Origin: Gymnothorax reevesii
Taxonomy: Eukaryota; Chordata; Actinopteri; Anguilliformes; Muraenidae
DNA length: 64,000 nt
Direction: 5' to 3'
Assembly: GCA_029721435.1 (NCBI GenBank)
Contig: CM056580.1
Location: 23,306,367-23,370,366 of the forward strand
Shown here: in pieces, positions 51,782-63,274 of the stretch
Position numbering within the stretch: the stretch's first letter is position 1
How the letters are laid out: the number at the start of each line of letters is the position of its first letter
Translations under genes and position numbers: made by a program
Notes under the pieces: model-generated
What the model was told of the DNA's origin: nothing
Seen by the model: the letters and a program-made list of their open reading frames with translations, nothing else
Databases searched by the model: none

Positions 51782-54392
51782 TGACTTTTGAAAGCAGTTC
51801 TCTTCCTGAGCTGTATTAGAGACCCCTTTGCACCTTTCCTTTACCTCAGGATGTTTGACACAGAGGTTAAAGAAAAGTGGTTAGGAATTGTACAATAGGA
51901 CGTAATTTTTTAATTATTCGGACGCAGCCCAAATCTGTTTTGAAAACCTGAGCTGGTAACAGGAACCATTGCTAGGAAGTCTGTACGGCTGGCGGAGGGA
52001 AGTGCAAGCGATTTTCTGGGTGGCACGAAAATAGAGGTGGAAGGGCCAGATGCAGGGAAAAAGAAGTAACTTAAGGAATGAAATAACCCTACTGAGGATG
52101 AGATTAGTTGGGAAAGGTGAAGAAACTCATCGTATCTTTAGTGATAGACACTTTGTGGGCAGATTTAAGACAGCGAGATAGGACTTTGAAGATTAAAGAA
52201 TTTGATATGACGCCAATTACTTCTTAAAGGGCCATTAAACACCAAAGAGGAAGAAGAAGAAGAAACCACAAAATAGACCGTTCATGATGCAGTGTCAAAA
52301 GGTAAGACATTTAAAGAATTAGATTGTGTGTTGTCAACACATTTGAATGAAATAACACGTACAGTAAAGCATTTTACTGGATTATCCCCTCGAGATAATT
52401 TGAGATATATTGAACGTTTATGGGCAACAAATTAGGCCGGGGTACTAGCTAGGTAAAGTTCGCAGACCAATATTTTCCCGAATACGGCCCTCCTCCTCCT
52501 TCTCCCCCCTTAAGTCCCTTCCACGCTGGACGCGAGGCAGATTAGTGAAAGCAGCAGTGCGCGGGAAATCCCATTCATTTTCTATGGCATGCGTGCGTTT
52601 TGGTCCGCAATGCATTCTGGGATACCATCCGATACGAGCCGGGCTCCGGTGCGGGAAATTGGTAGGGGACGAAGATGACATTTTCAAGCCATATTGAAAT
52701 GAATATGGTTCCAGTGCTGCGTGAACCAGACTCTTTCACTTGAAAATGAGTGGGGGAACTTTTTATCAGGGACCAACAACAAGCAGAAATTGTTATTAAC
52801 TAGCCAGCTGGCTATCTTATGTCAGTTTTAAATGCTCGGCCATAAAAATTTCCTGTGCAAAAGTTCAGCCGTGGTGAAGTAGGGCTAAATCGCAATTTCA
52901 CTTATCATAATTACATTACTGTGACATTTAACATGGTGATTGACGTTTTAAGCTTCGTGGCTCACTATCGTAAACGAGGAATTACAACTAGGCGACATGA
53001 ACGTATCTTTTAGGGGTATCTGACATGATTAATTTAAATGTATCAGGCCGTCACAGTGTAGCTACATTATTATTCTGTTAAACTCATCAACTCTGTATTT
53101 AAAACAGAAGCATAACTACTAAAATCAGAATGGATTCTATTTGATGACATATTGTCTGATACGCCCACAGGCCAGCAGACCAGATGCGCCTATAAACAAG
53201 CAACTCCACTGGAAAGTGTGAATGACGTGGGAAAAACATGCAGATTTTCCATGTGTAGTGGGGCTTCGCTGTACCAATAGGGTGCAATTGCCCAGAGGTC
53301 GGGAGATCCCGCGATGGGATTGGAGCTCAGACAAAAACATATTCGACTTCTAAGCTTAAACGCACGTACCACTTAAAGTCTGCAAAAATTTGCTCCGCAA
53401 TTGGTGCAACTGGGGATTTATATCACTGCAATTGCATTCATTTCTCAGTCATGGGGCTGGCAAGTCTATGTCATCATGGTACATTATTTATCATTTTAAT
53501 TGAACATAATTCGTTATAACATGAAATAATTTAGATTTCTTTTCGAAAAATGCTTAATAAAACAATGATAATTTTATTCTGTTGTTGATATCGTCATCGA
53601 GACAGCAAATATTTCTGGGCAATGTCCAACATTCCACCAATGTTTCCTAAACTGCGTGCCGTGAGAAAACCCACTTACTGTTTTTTTCTGATAGCCTAAT
53701 AATATAAAACGGCTGAACTTACAGGATATAAAAATAACAATTTGTGTCAGTATCAATTCATTCAATTCAGTTTATTAAAATGCTTATTAAAAATTCCTTC
53801 TCGATATTTCTGCATCATGTATTCTACTGTACAATTCCCTCTCGTGATCGGCCAATCACACATCGTCTAACGCAAAAAATTAAACATTCCATGGTAAAAC
53901 TCGGCTAAAACAGCAGAGTAGGCTAGTTGAAGCGGAACAACTAAAATGGATTAATTCCTGACCAAAACCTCGAAAAGGCCATCCGACCCTGAACCACCTC
54001 ACTCTTGCTGCGCTGGCCAGAAAAAGAAAGTCATAGCGGTGAGCAGACTACAGTGAGGAATATCTGACTTATGGGTTTACATTCACCGGAGATCCCGCTA
54101 CCCCAATACCGCTGTGTCTTGCTTGCGGCGAAAAGCTAGCGAATGAAGCTATGGTGCCAAATAATTAAAAAGACACCTTTCAACCAAACACCATTCTCTC
54201 GCAAAAAAAGACCGCGAATATTTAATGCGGTTGAGAAGCCAGACGAACAAACAAGCTAGTTTCATGATGAAAGTCGCAACAGTGCCAGAAATAGCATTAA
54301 AGCTCGCTATCTGGTCGCAGAACTAGCCGTAAAATCAGTGACGTCTCACACACTTGCGAAGTCTCTTATCCTCCCAGCATGCAAAGCTGCTC
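51782..54392. other. Intergenic, fragments of DNA elements only
   Basis: 51905-51925 carries TTATTCGGACGCAGCCC, like the end at 36382. 52510-52700 contains words such as CCATTCATTTTCTATGGCAT and GCAATGCATTCTGGGATACC typical of fish MITEs. No gene is supported. The short ORFs have no recognisable domain. Confidence 0.4.
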
Positions 54393-54404
54393 TGGTCGGG
54401 ACCA

Positions 54405-54873
54405 CAGAAATTTAAGAAAACTAGAGTGCACAATCACGTGGTTTCCGTGGCGGCACGCCGCCGCCATCTTGAGTATGTATATCGGGACAGACGTTCAATG
54501 GAAAATGCGGTATAACTGGCCTAAACCATGCTCGAGAATAACGAAAACTCACTCATACGGGACAACAGCTGAAGTTCCGATTTCTCTGTAATGTCTTCCG
54601 ATTAAATAAACATCGAATCCACCGGATTTTTTAAAATGTTTTTAAAATAAATTTTGCTGTTTGATTATAATTCCTTATTTGGGTCCATTTTAAGTTAGAA
54701 AAGATAAAAAGAACACGGAAAACACGTCTCTAAGTTGTCGACACCCATGTTTAGCCTACTGTTTACAAATAACTCATTGGACATTGAAACATACACAAGA
54801 TGGCGTAGCTATTCTGCCGTTTCCGCTTTGGTCCAGCCCACACATCATCTACTCTAGTTTTCTTATATCTCTG
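54405..54873. mobile_element. 469-bp MITE related to the 4.4-kb element
   Basis: TIRs CAGAAATTTAAGAAAACTAG and the inverted CAGAGATATAAGAAAACTAG. It carries the same GCCGCCATCTTGAGTATGTA and TTTAGCCTACTGTTTACA blocks as the 4.4-kb element, so it is an internal deletion derivative. Identical 12-bp direct repeats TGGTCGGGACCA flank it at 54393-54404 and 54874-54885. Confidence 0.85.
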
Positions 54874-54885
54874 TGGTCGGGACCA

Positions 54886-57474
54886 TGTTGGGTCAAAATG
54901 CTGCAAATGAAATATCGAAGGTTCTTCTCTCAAACAATACAGTTGAGTGAGATTGGGCTTGTGTGCGGGAGCAGTGTATTTTGTGTGCATCTAAGAAAGC
55001 TCACGAAATCCTCTCTCTTTATATTTAGCTCGCTGGTGACCGTTATCAATCGCTAGTGTTTGGTGTTAGTCAGCGGTCTATTCAAGTCAATGGGACGGCT
55101 AATTAGCTAGCTAGCAGCAAACGCGGTTTTTCCCATTAAAGAGACAAATTTGTCTTTCGACATTAATTTGCGAATGAAACGTTTTATTACAGCCCTTAAA
55201 ATGAATATTGCTGCAAAAGATAGCCACACATCTCGGCGTTTTAACGCTTATATCGACTTATTTGCAATTGGCCTCATAGGAAACCATTCATTTATATGAA
55301 GAAGTTGGGTGTATCAATATGGCGGCCGGGTGCTTCACTTTGGATACTGCTGCTAACGTTGCCGTTGAACTTAATTGGAATTCAGTTGCACTCGTGTTAG
55401 TTCTAATGTGCCATTGACTTTGTTTTTTATTGTTTAAGTAACAGCAAACGTTCTTCTTCTTTTACTCATGTTGACACATTAAGACCCATAGCTTAACTGA
55501 GTGAGGGAGAAGAGGGCTGAAGGAGGCAAAGAGGTAGGAGGAGAGTTGGGGAAGGGAGATTGGTTAATTCTGTTAAAACTGAATTCAATTGCACTTGAGA
55601 CTTGGTGTGTTGTGTTTATTTAGCAGTAACAACTATTCTACTTTAGGTCTTCAAGAGTTGATGTTAATTGCTCAATGCAATAATGCCCTTGCACTTTAAA
55701 TACAAATGTGACTAAAATTGCACTTTTTTAACTTCAAGATCGTTGTATGTACTTGACTTAAATCCTTTACTACAGTGGAGAGACTTGTGGATCAAATTGC
55801 TGCTTTGTTGCTTCAGTCTTTGAGCGCAGGACTTTAAGGTTGAATAAATATAGCAATGAAACGAAGTTTCTGGTATTTATTTTTGTAAATTAATCTTTAC
55901 TAAACTGACTAATGAGAAGAAATGATTTGGACTAATTGCCTCTGCCACCCAAGGTGGAAATAGGTGATGTTTTCAGTCCCGTTTGTCTGTTTGCAGAATT
56001 ACGGGAAAGACATTGGGCGGATTTCAATGAAATTTGGTGAGATGGTGGGAGATAGTCTGACGCTACGGATGAGGTGATTCACCGCACATTCCTGGAGGGA
56101 AAAAAAATGAAGTTTTTTCCAATGGGCCGGATTTCCAATCTGTGTAATTTTGGGTTTTGCTGCCACCTAGAATGCGGTAAAACCCAACAGCAACCGACAA
56201 AATGATTAATGCACAGTTGTCTGCGCTTTACCAAGTGGCTTTATAGTGTATAAATTAGTCGTGAGATGAATGGACTATTCAAAAAAATTATCGAAAGATT
56301 AATCGCCAGAAAATAATTGTTTAGGACAGCCCTAATTCACACAGTAAGTGTAAGCGTTGCTTCACAATGTCAGTGCTGCTATCCAAGAGAGCACAATGAG
56401 TTGACAGTCGCAGTGCAGGGCAGTCGCTCATAGTGCATACGGCTATTCGGTCACTGGCTAGCAGAGGAATTTCTTTGGCTTTGAGAAAACGACTTTTGGC
56501 GTTTCAGATTTTATGAAATTATGTATGTTGCGGTTAAGCTACCTATAGAAAGTATTTTTCAAGGATATAACTTCATAAATGGATTATATGGCAGCCGTTC
56601 TTGAGGTTTTTCACCCGCCGTTATCACAAGGGCTTTTTAAAACTTGACATCGTATAAGAAAACACGGACTGGGTAAACCATACATCGTTTTACAAAGGAT
56701 GAAATACCCTTTGAAGTCCGCCTGAATATTTGTTGTGTGATTGGGAATATCAACCGTGACAATGACTGGGGAGGGGAGAGGGAAAATACACTGACGCGAA
56801 TCGATAAATAACTTTATTTGCCATAACGATTTTAGAAGTGTACACAAATGTATTTTGGGGGGGATGTTTAATATCGCAAATGCAAATGCAGAGCATGTCC
56901 TAGCAACCTGGGTGTCATCAATAACAAGGCTGCCTTCGTTACTTGTTATTGCCTCGTGGCTACCTTACCTCCCCCTTCCTGCCACTTAAATTTGCGTTTC
57001 GACGTTACAGTGATCTCTTCAGTTCTGTGACAATGGCTGCCTCGAATGGATAGGCGTGGCAGATCCTAGAGAGTATTGTTTAATCCTAGTATGTGTATAT
57101 ATACTGTCCAGGAAATTACAGAATCCGACTGCAGGTGCAACCTGACAGAGGTCTACACAGACAGAAGAGAAGACCCAGTTGCTGACTGGGGAAAAAACTG
57201 TAGGTCTTTCTCTGCCTTTACAAACTTGCACTTGTGTTCCTGGGTATCCCAACAACATCTGTGCCATGTGAGCATATATTTTCCAAAGCTAGCTAGGGAC
57301 AGAATTGCAGCTGAAAGGACCACTGAACGTCTCCTGTGCTTTTGCCCCTGAAAACTGTGTAACAAATAACTACCTTCCCATTTCAGATGACAGAGTAGAG
57401 ACATTAAATATTGTTTTACATTTGGCAACTGTATAATAATAAGAAAGGTTGCTAAAAAATTCTAACACAAAGTT
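54886..57474. other. Intergenic, no gene
   Basis: 55940-56100 is the dispersed repeat also seen near 8295 (GGATTTCAATGAAATTTGGT). 55310-55345 has a GGCGGCCGGG patch. ORFs at 57019-57351 on both strands lack any recognised domain. Confidence 0.4.
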
Positions 57475-58680
57475 ACAACCCTAATTCTGAAATTGCTTGG
57501 ACAAAGTGTGAATTGTGAATAAAATCAAAATTCTATGACTTTCAGATCACATGAGCCAATATGTTATTTACAAGAGAACATAGAGACATTTCACGTTTTT
57601 ATCCACAAAATGAGCTTATTTCAAATTTTCTGGCTGCAAGAGGTCTCAAAAAAGTTGGGACACAGGCAAAAAAAAAGGGGGGGGGGGGGGCTGGAAAAGC
57701 AAATGTTATATAATAGAATCAGCTGAAAGACCATTTAGCAAGAAATTAAGTTAACTGGCATCAGGTGTGTAACATGCTTGGCTATAAAAGGGATAACTTA
57801 GAGAGGCTGAGTCTCTCGGAAGTAAAGATGGCCAGAGGCTCTCCAACCTGTGAAGGCTTGTGTAAAAAAATTGTGGAATACTTTAAAAACAATGTTCCTC
57901 AACGTCAAATTGCAATGGCTTCGAAAGTCTCATCGTCGACAATGCATAACATCATCAACAGTTTCAGAGAAACTGGAAAAATCTCTGTGCGTAAGGGACA
58001 TGGCGAAAGAACTTTACTGGATGCCCGTGATCTTCAGGCCCTCAGATGCCACTACATCACTCACCGGCATGATTCTGTCATTGACATTACTAAATGGGCC
58101 CAGGAATACTTAAAGAAACCACTATCTGTAAACACAGTCCACTGTGCCATCCACAGATGCCACCAAAATCTCTATCATGCAATTGCTGTTTGTTGCATGA
58201 TCCAGAAGCGCTGCCATGTTCTGTGGGCCAAGGCTCATTTGAAATGGACAATAACAAAGTGCTCTGTGGTCAGACGAGTCCAAATTTCACATTCTTGTCT
58301 GAAATCATGGGCGTCGTGTCCTCCGGGCTAAAGAGGAGAAAGACCACCCCTCCTGTTATCAGAGTTCAGTTCAAAAGCCAGCATCTCTGATGGTATGGGG
58401 ATGCATAGTGCATATGATGTGGGACACTTGCATGTTTTAAAAAGCACCATGAATGCTGAAAAGTATGTAAAGGTTTTAGAGTAACATATGCTCCCCTCCA
58501 GATGACATCTATCTACAAGGGAAGGCCTTGTAAAACCACATACCACAGCTATTACAACAGCATGCCTTCTTAGTAGAAAAGTCCGTGTGCTGAACTGGCC
58601 TGCCTGCAGTCCTGATCTTTCAACATATTGATTGACAACATATGGCATATAATTAAACAAGAAGTCCGTCAAAAGAGAAC
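57475..58680 (+). mobile_element. Decayed Tc1-like transposon
   Basis: The left end ACAACCCTAATTCTGAAATT at 57475 is the common fish Tc1 terminus. The transposase starts at 57828 (MARGSPTCEGLCKKIVEYFK) with a paired-type helix-turn-helix (VPQRQIAMASKVSSSTMHNI). After about 58240 the frame shifts; LCGQTSPNF sits where the second catalytic block (WSDES) should be, and [10 protein letters not shown] follows. The final DN.P.H block is unrecognisable and the right end is missing, so the copy is truncated. A run of A then 13 G lies at 57670-57690. Confidence 0.85.
57828..58680 (+). pseudogene. Tc1 transposase pseudogene
   Basis: About 168 codons remain open from 57828, covering the DNA-binding half. 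The DDE half is broken by frameshifts and stops, and only the MVWGC motif is legible. Family length is about 340 residues. No activity expected. Confidence 0.8.
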
Positions 58681-59422
58681 CAAAACCAGGCCCGGCGCTA
58701 GAACAGGGAATTCGAGGGGCACAGACATGTCTCTTTATGACAAGAATTAGTCCTGGCAGACCCTATCTACAAAGAGTCTTACCACTCTCCATTTAGCCCC
58801 ATTGTATCAAACTCAGTTGCAGTTCCACCAGAATTCCACTTGGAGTGATCGCGGGCGAGTGCGGAATGAATGGGTCCTATGGAGCTAGAAGGTTAAATCT
58901 GTCCCTTTCACTTGGTAATCGTTGAAAAATCGCAAATACTGTTGCATTTTCTGCAAGTTCAATATGGATTATAGGTTAAAAGTGAAATTGCCGAGAAGTT
59001 ATGTCCTTTCGATTTCCTACAGGTTGGCCTGCTGTTGGCTATAACACACTAGCATTCTGCTGATGAATGCTGATTGGTCAGTTACAGACCTGCGACTATT
59101 TACGACCAGAGATCCCACTCGATGACATCTGAAGACCAAGACAACAGAGCCGGCCGGTCAAGAGAATAAGAAACACTCTCAAGGAGGATTTTTCTGTCAA
59201 ACTTAACATTTTATAATTGTTCTATTACCTTTCAGCAACAGTAAGATAATTATTATTTTTTTAAAAACGACGTGGAGCAGCAAAGCTAGCTAACCACCGC
59301 GTTGTGCTAATGCTGACGTTAGGCTAAGCAAATATTTATTAATTTTTTTTTTTGTTACAGAATATCCAATCTGCATGTAGATATGAATTTACACAAGGGG
59401 CACATTGGCACATATCTGATAT
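58681..59422. other. Intergenic, nothing recognised
   Basis: No ORF, TIR or tandem repeat was supported. AT-rich stretches at 59235-59260 and 59340-59355. Confidence 0.4.
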
Positions 59423-60538
59423 TACGACGGAGTATTAAGGCCAGGCAAAGATTTATTTATTTTTCTTCCCTTTTTGAGAATTAAGTGGAAATGCCGAGAA
59501 TAAAGTGGAAACGTCGAGATTAAAGTCGAAATGTCGAGAATAAAGTGGAAATACCGAGATTTAAGTCAAAATGTTGAGGTTAATACTTACATTTTAAGAT
59601 TTAAATCGAACTTCAAATCAAACTGCGAACATCAGCGCATATCGCTGCTTCAACAAAATTCCGAATGAAGATGAAATAGTCCCAGATAGCAAGCACTTCC
59701 GCTTCGGATCTGCCCCGGCTCTGGGCCGGATCAGCTGGAGTCGGCGCTGAGCTGGGCCAGATCGGGAGTGGAGGTGCTTGCTACCTGGGGTGAAACTGAA
59801 CTTCAGAACTGGTGTCCCTAACCCTAACCCCAATCTCTAACTCCTTCCCTAACCATAATCCCAAATCTTTATCTTAATCCCTTAAAATCGGCTGCCGTAC
59901 CAATAAAAACGGCCGTGTCTCTAGACACTGCGCAAAATGAATAAGCTGCAAATGGACAGGTGCAAGAGTGTCGATGGCTACACTTGCGTGCAAGACAGAG
60001 AGGATATGTTGTGTCCCAGGACACAATTAGACAGTTGATAAAATTGATTGATACTGTGGGTGTGGAATTTAGCCGGGCGCAGCGTCTGAGGCAATACCAC
60101 AACAATGGTCCCAACGCGCTATGGCATATGGATTCGTAGGCTACGATAAACCGAAACCGTAGGGCATCGCCATCAATGGTTGTATCGATGGTTTTAGCCG
60201 GTATGTTGTGTGGACAGCGGATTGAATCGTGGTAGGGAATACCGAGAAAACAAACCGCACAAAGATTGCTGACTTGATTGTAGAAATTTCGCCTTTATTT
60301 TCGAAACGGTACCGCAACTTTATTCTCGACATTTCAACTTTATTCTCTATAGTCGGTATTTCCACTTTATTCTCGGCATTCTCGAAATTTCGACTTTATT
60401 CTCGACATTTTCACTTTTTTCTCGACATTTCGTCTTTATTCTCAACATTCCGATTTTATTCTCGGCATTTCCACTTTATTCTCGAAATGGGAAAAGAAAA
60501 AAAAACTTCCTTATGCCTGGCCCTAATACTCCGTCGTA
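59423..60538. mobile_element. Element with inverted arrays of a 20-bp repeat
   Basis: The ends TACGACGGAGTATTAAGGCC (59423) and its complement ending at 60538 are TIRs. Just inside each end is a tandem array of a 20-bp unit, roughly GAGAATAAAGTGGAAATGCC: about 6 copies on the left (59477-59585) and about 10 on the right in the opposite orientation (60285-60488). The interior has no transposase. It contains the 59681-59790 mini-MITE and telomere-like CCCTAACCCTAACC text. Confidence 0.75.
59681..59790. mobile_element. GC-rich mini-MITE, copy 2
   Basis: 110-bp imperfect palindrome, CCCAGATAGCAAGCACTTCC to its complement GGAGGTGCTTGCTACCTGGG. It is homologous to 50965-51063 and nested inside the 59423-60538 element, so younger than it. 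Confidence 0.7.
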
Positions 60539-61604
60539 TGGTACACATCAGATACATATCTGAACAAAAACCATATTTCAATGAGGCCTGGATCCGATCG
60601 AGGGCGGAATCAATGTGTTTATTTTTTCTGTTTACACAGCCATGTGACACATCGGATATTGGCCGCATTTGAGCGAAATATCCGATTCGTGTCGCATTTA
60701 ACCCGCAGTGTAAATCCAGCCAAAGTGACCGATTGTCTCTCTAGACGGGCTTGAGGCTCATCAGGCTCTGAGGAGACTCAGAAATTCCCGTAAAGCAGCA
60801 CCTCTGGCTGTGACGTCATCGGGTTTTTTGATTGGCTTTTTAGAACAGATTAGGGAACTTAAAAAATCCAGTATTCAGCCAAGTGCATTTTATTGCTTCC
60901 CTCTTTTGAAAATAATATTCAAATTACTTGGTGGAAAAAATTACCTCCAGAGAAAAGTGGATTTTTAGGGGTGTATCCCCATAGACTCCATGGACCTATA
61001 AGGAAAACTGGACAGACACCGAAGGCTGGAACACCTGTCGACATGGGCGTAGCGGTGAACTTGATATTGCAGGTCACGTGATGCTATGGGGGCCAAAAAG
61101 AAAATTCTCCATAGGGAATAATAATATAATAATAATAGGGAATAACGCTGATAAATCCGTGAATAATTTTTTTTGACTGCCACAAATTATCGATACGGAA
61201 ACGGTTTATTTTTCTCTTTTAAATCATTGATGCCTCGTTTCTCTGCAAATAAAAAATGTTTTATTTATATTCAGGCTATGCAAGCACCAATAGTGTTATG
61301 ATTCTGCCCTTTCGTGTGTTGTCCCGTGCGTCTTTGTGCTTGTGATTTACTTTCGTCTCGTTTATTTTCCAGCTTCAGTTCAGCCGGCTGACAATCGCTC
61401 CCAATCTGTTTCCAGTGGTGTTGCGTGATTGCCTTCAGCGTGTCTGTCTCCTCATCCAATCACCTTTCTACTTTCGGCTTGGCTTTGGTATTTCAATCAT
61501 TGCTTCCAGCTGCACTTAATTCCGGGTCTCGCTAAACTGAGTGAATGCGTTCTCTGATAGGACATTACTAACCCCTACTAATCTTCACGTATTTAAGGGT
61601 TATT
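60539..61604. other. Intergenic, nothing firm
   Basis: Includes ATTCTCCATAGGGAATAATA words and a short ATA-rich microsatellite at 61110-61140. From 61290 the style (TTTCGTGTGTTGTCCCGTGC) matches 62500-63200, suggesting that both flank a single repeat interrupted by the LINE at 61605. Confidence 0.35.
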
Positions 61605-62485
61605 GAAAATACTTCGGCGTTAGGCAAGGCGGTAAACTTTCTCCACAGTTGTTTAACTTTTATACAAAACTTTTAAGTATTGAACTCAATAAGACTCCTG
61701 TTGGTTGTTGCTGTTCGGGCTCGATTTTTAATCATTTTATGTATGCTGATGACATTGTGCTTTTGTCTCCATCTGCTAAAGGTCTTCAGCATCTGTTAGA
61801 TATTTGTTCCAAATATGGTCAGTCCCATGATATTATTTTCAACTCTGAAAAGTCTAAGATTATGCAGTTTGATACCAATAATCATAATGTGTTCATAGAT
61901 GTAGTTTTGGATAATGTGGTATTAGAATATGTTAAAAGTTATAAATATCTTGGCCATGTGGTAACTAATGATTTGACAGATGATAATGATATGTGTGCTA
62001 CAGTCAGATCTCTCTATGGTCGAGGAAATATGATTTCAAGAACTTTTCACTTTTGTTCTATTGCTGTTAAGAATAGGTTGTTTATGTCTTTTTGTTTAAA
62101 TGTATACCTGTGTTATTTATGGGTTGATTTTAAATATTCCACATTTCATTTGCTCCGAGTAGCTTTTAACAATGTATTTAGAATAATCCATGGTTTTAGT
62201 CGAAGGTGCAGTGCTAGTCACATGTTTGTTTCTAATGGTATACGTTCATTTGCTGAGATGTTGAGGAAATCAATCTTTTATTTTTTATCTCGTTTACAAA
62301 CTTGTGTTAATTTTATAATCTTTGCCGTTGTGAATTCTAGTGTCTATTTTAGTTCTTCACTTGTTGATTATTGGCACAAAATGCTTTATACTTGTTACAG
62401 ATTGTGAATATATTTCTACATATTGTACCTCCTTTATACACTATGGACTATTATGTCTGAAATAAATAAATAAATAAATAAAACT
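61605..62485 (+). mobile_element. 5'-truncated LINE (RT 3' part)
   Basis: An open frame reads FGVRQGGKLSPQLFNFY (RT motif B), FMYADDIVLLSPSAKG (motif C), FNSEKSKIMQF and SYKYLGHVVTNDL, followed by a C-terminal domain up to 62407. The element ends in (AAAT)n at 62460-62485. It is truncated just upstream of motif B. A possible target duplication ACTTCG lies at both ends. The clade is not assigned; it differs from both the L2 and Rex3 copies in this window. Confidence 0.75.
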
Positions 62486-63269
62486 TCGTCACTTAGTATT
62501 AACCTTGATTAACTCATTTAGCGAACGTATGTGTTTCTGGCTTTCGTGATTTCAATCTGAGCTTTCTGAGTAACTGCATTTAAAACTGTGCCTTTCCTTT
62601 CGCTTTTCTTGTGGTGCTTTTTACTTGTCACGTTTAGATTGCCTTAATCTAAACTGTCTAGTTTGATTGGTCTCCGCGTCTCGTCTCGAGTCATTATTGT
62701 ATACCCGGTCCTCGTGTGATTGTTTATTAATCCCATGTGTTTCTCTTTCAGTGTGATTGCTTTCCGAGTCCCCGCCTCCTCTTGAGATTTTAAAAGCTCC
62801 AGTTTTCCATGCGATTGTCAGACGGATCCTCCGTATTGTCTTTGTGCTACATGGTGAAGTCTCAGCTCTTTGTGCGTTCTGAGTGTCTCCCGTGTATGGT
62901 TCCCGAGTCTTTCTGTTTGCTGCGCTCTAGTCTTGTCTGCCCCGTGTTAAAGTCTCCCAGTGTATCCGTCAGTTTAGTTAGGTTCAGTTTTTGTTTTCTT
63001 AGTTTATCCTCTCTTGGAGAGTGTACTTCTGTTCCCCCCTGCCTTTGGCAGTGTACCTTAGTTCTCCCCATTGTTCAGTGCTTGAGCACGGTGTTTTATT
63101 TCTGGCGTGTCTGCCAACCTTTTCTCCTAGTGTTTTTTGTGTTTAATAATTACTTCTGCTTCCTGCATCTGGTGTTCCCCGGACCTCTTCTTACAAATAG
63201 GTCCTCATATGTAAGCGCATTCACGTTTCCTCCGAATTTAGCACTGCAGCGGATGTGAGTGGGTGGAGC
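62486..63269. other. Unclassified repeat-like, T-rich DNA
   Basis: A continuous ORF at 62809-63258 has no recognisable domain and is biased to Cys/Leu/Val/Ser, as expected from TCT/GTGT-rich sequence. It is probably the non-coding end of a retroelement. Confidence 0.35.
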
Positions 63270-63274
63270 AATGG

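Noticed and set aside
57019..57428. Paired ORFs on both strands
   Set aside because: No recognisable domain. Words such as FPKLARDRIAAERTTERLL hint at a hAT tail but are too weak to call.
59815..59880. Interstitial telomere repeat (CCCTAA)n
   Set aside because: Only two or three exact units among degenerate ones, within a transposon interior. The same kind of text occurs in the 16239-16534 MITE.
62809..63258. 149-codon plus-strand ORF
   Set aside because: Biased composition from T-rich repeats, no domain, no splice or promoter context.
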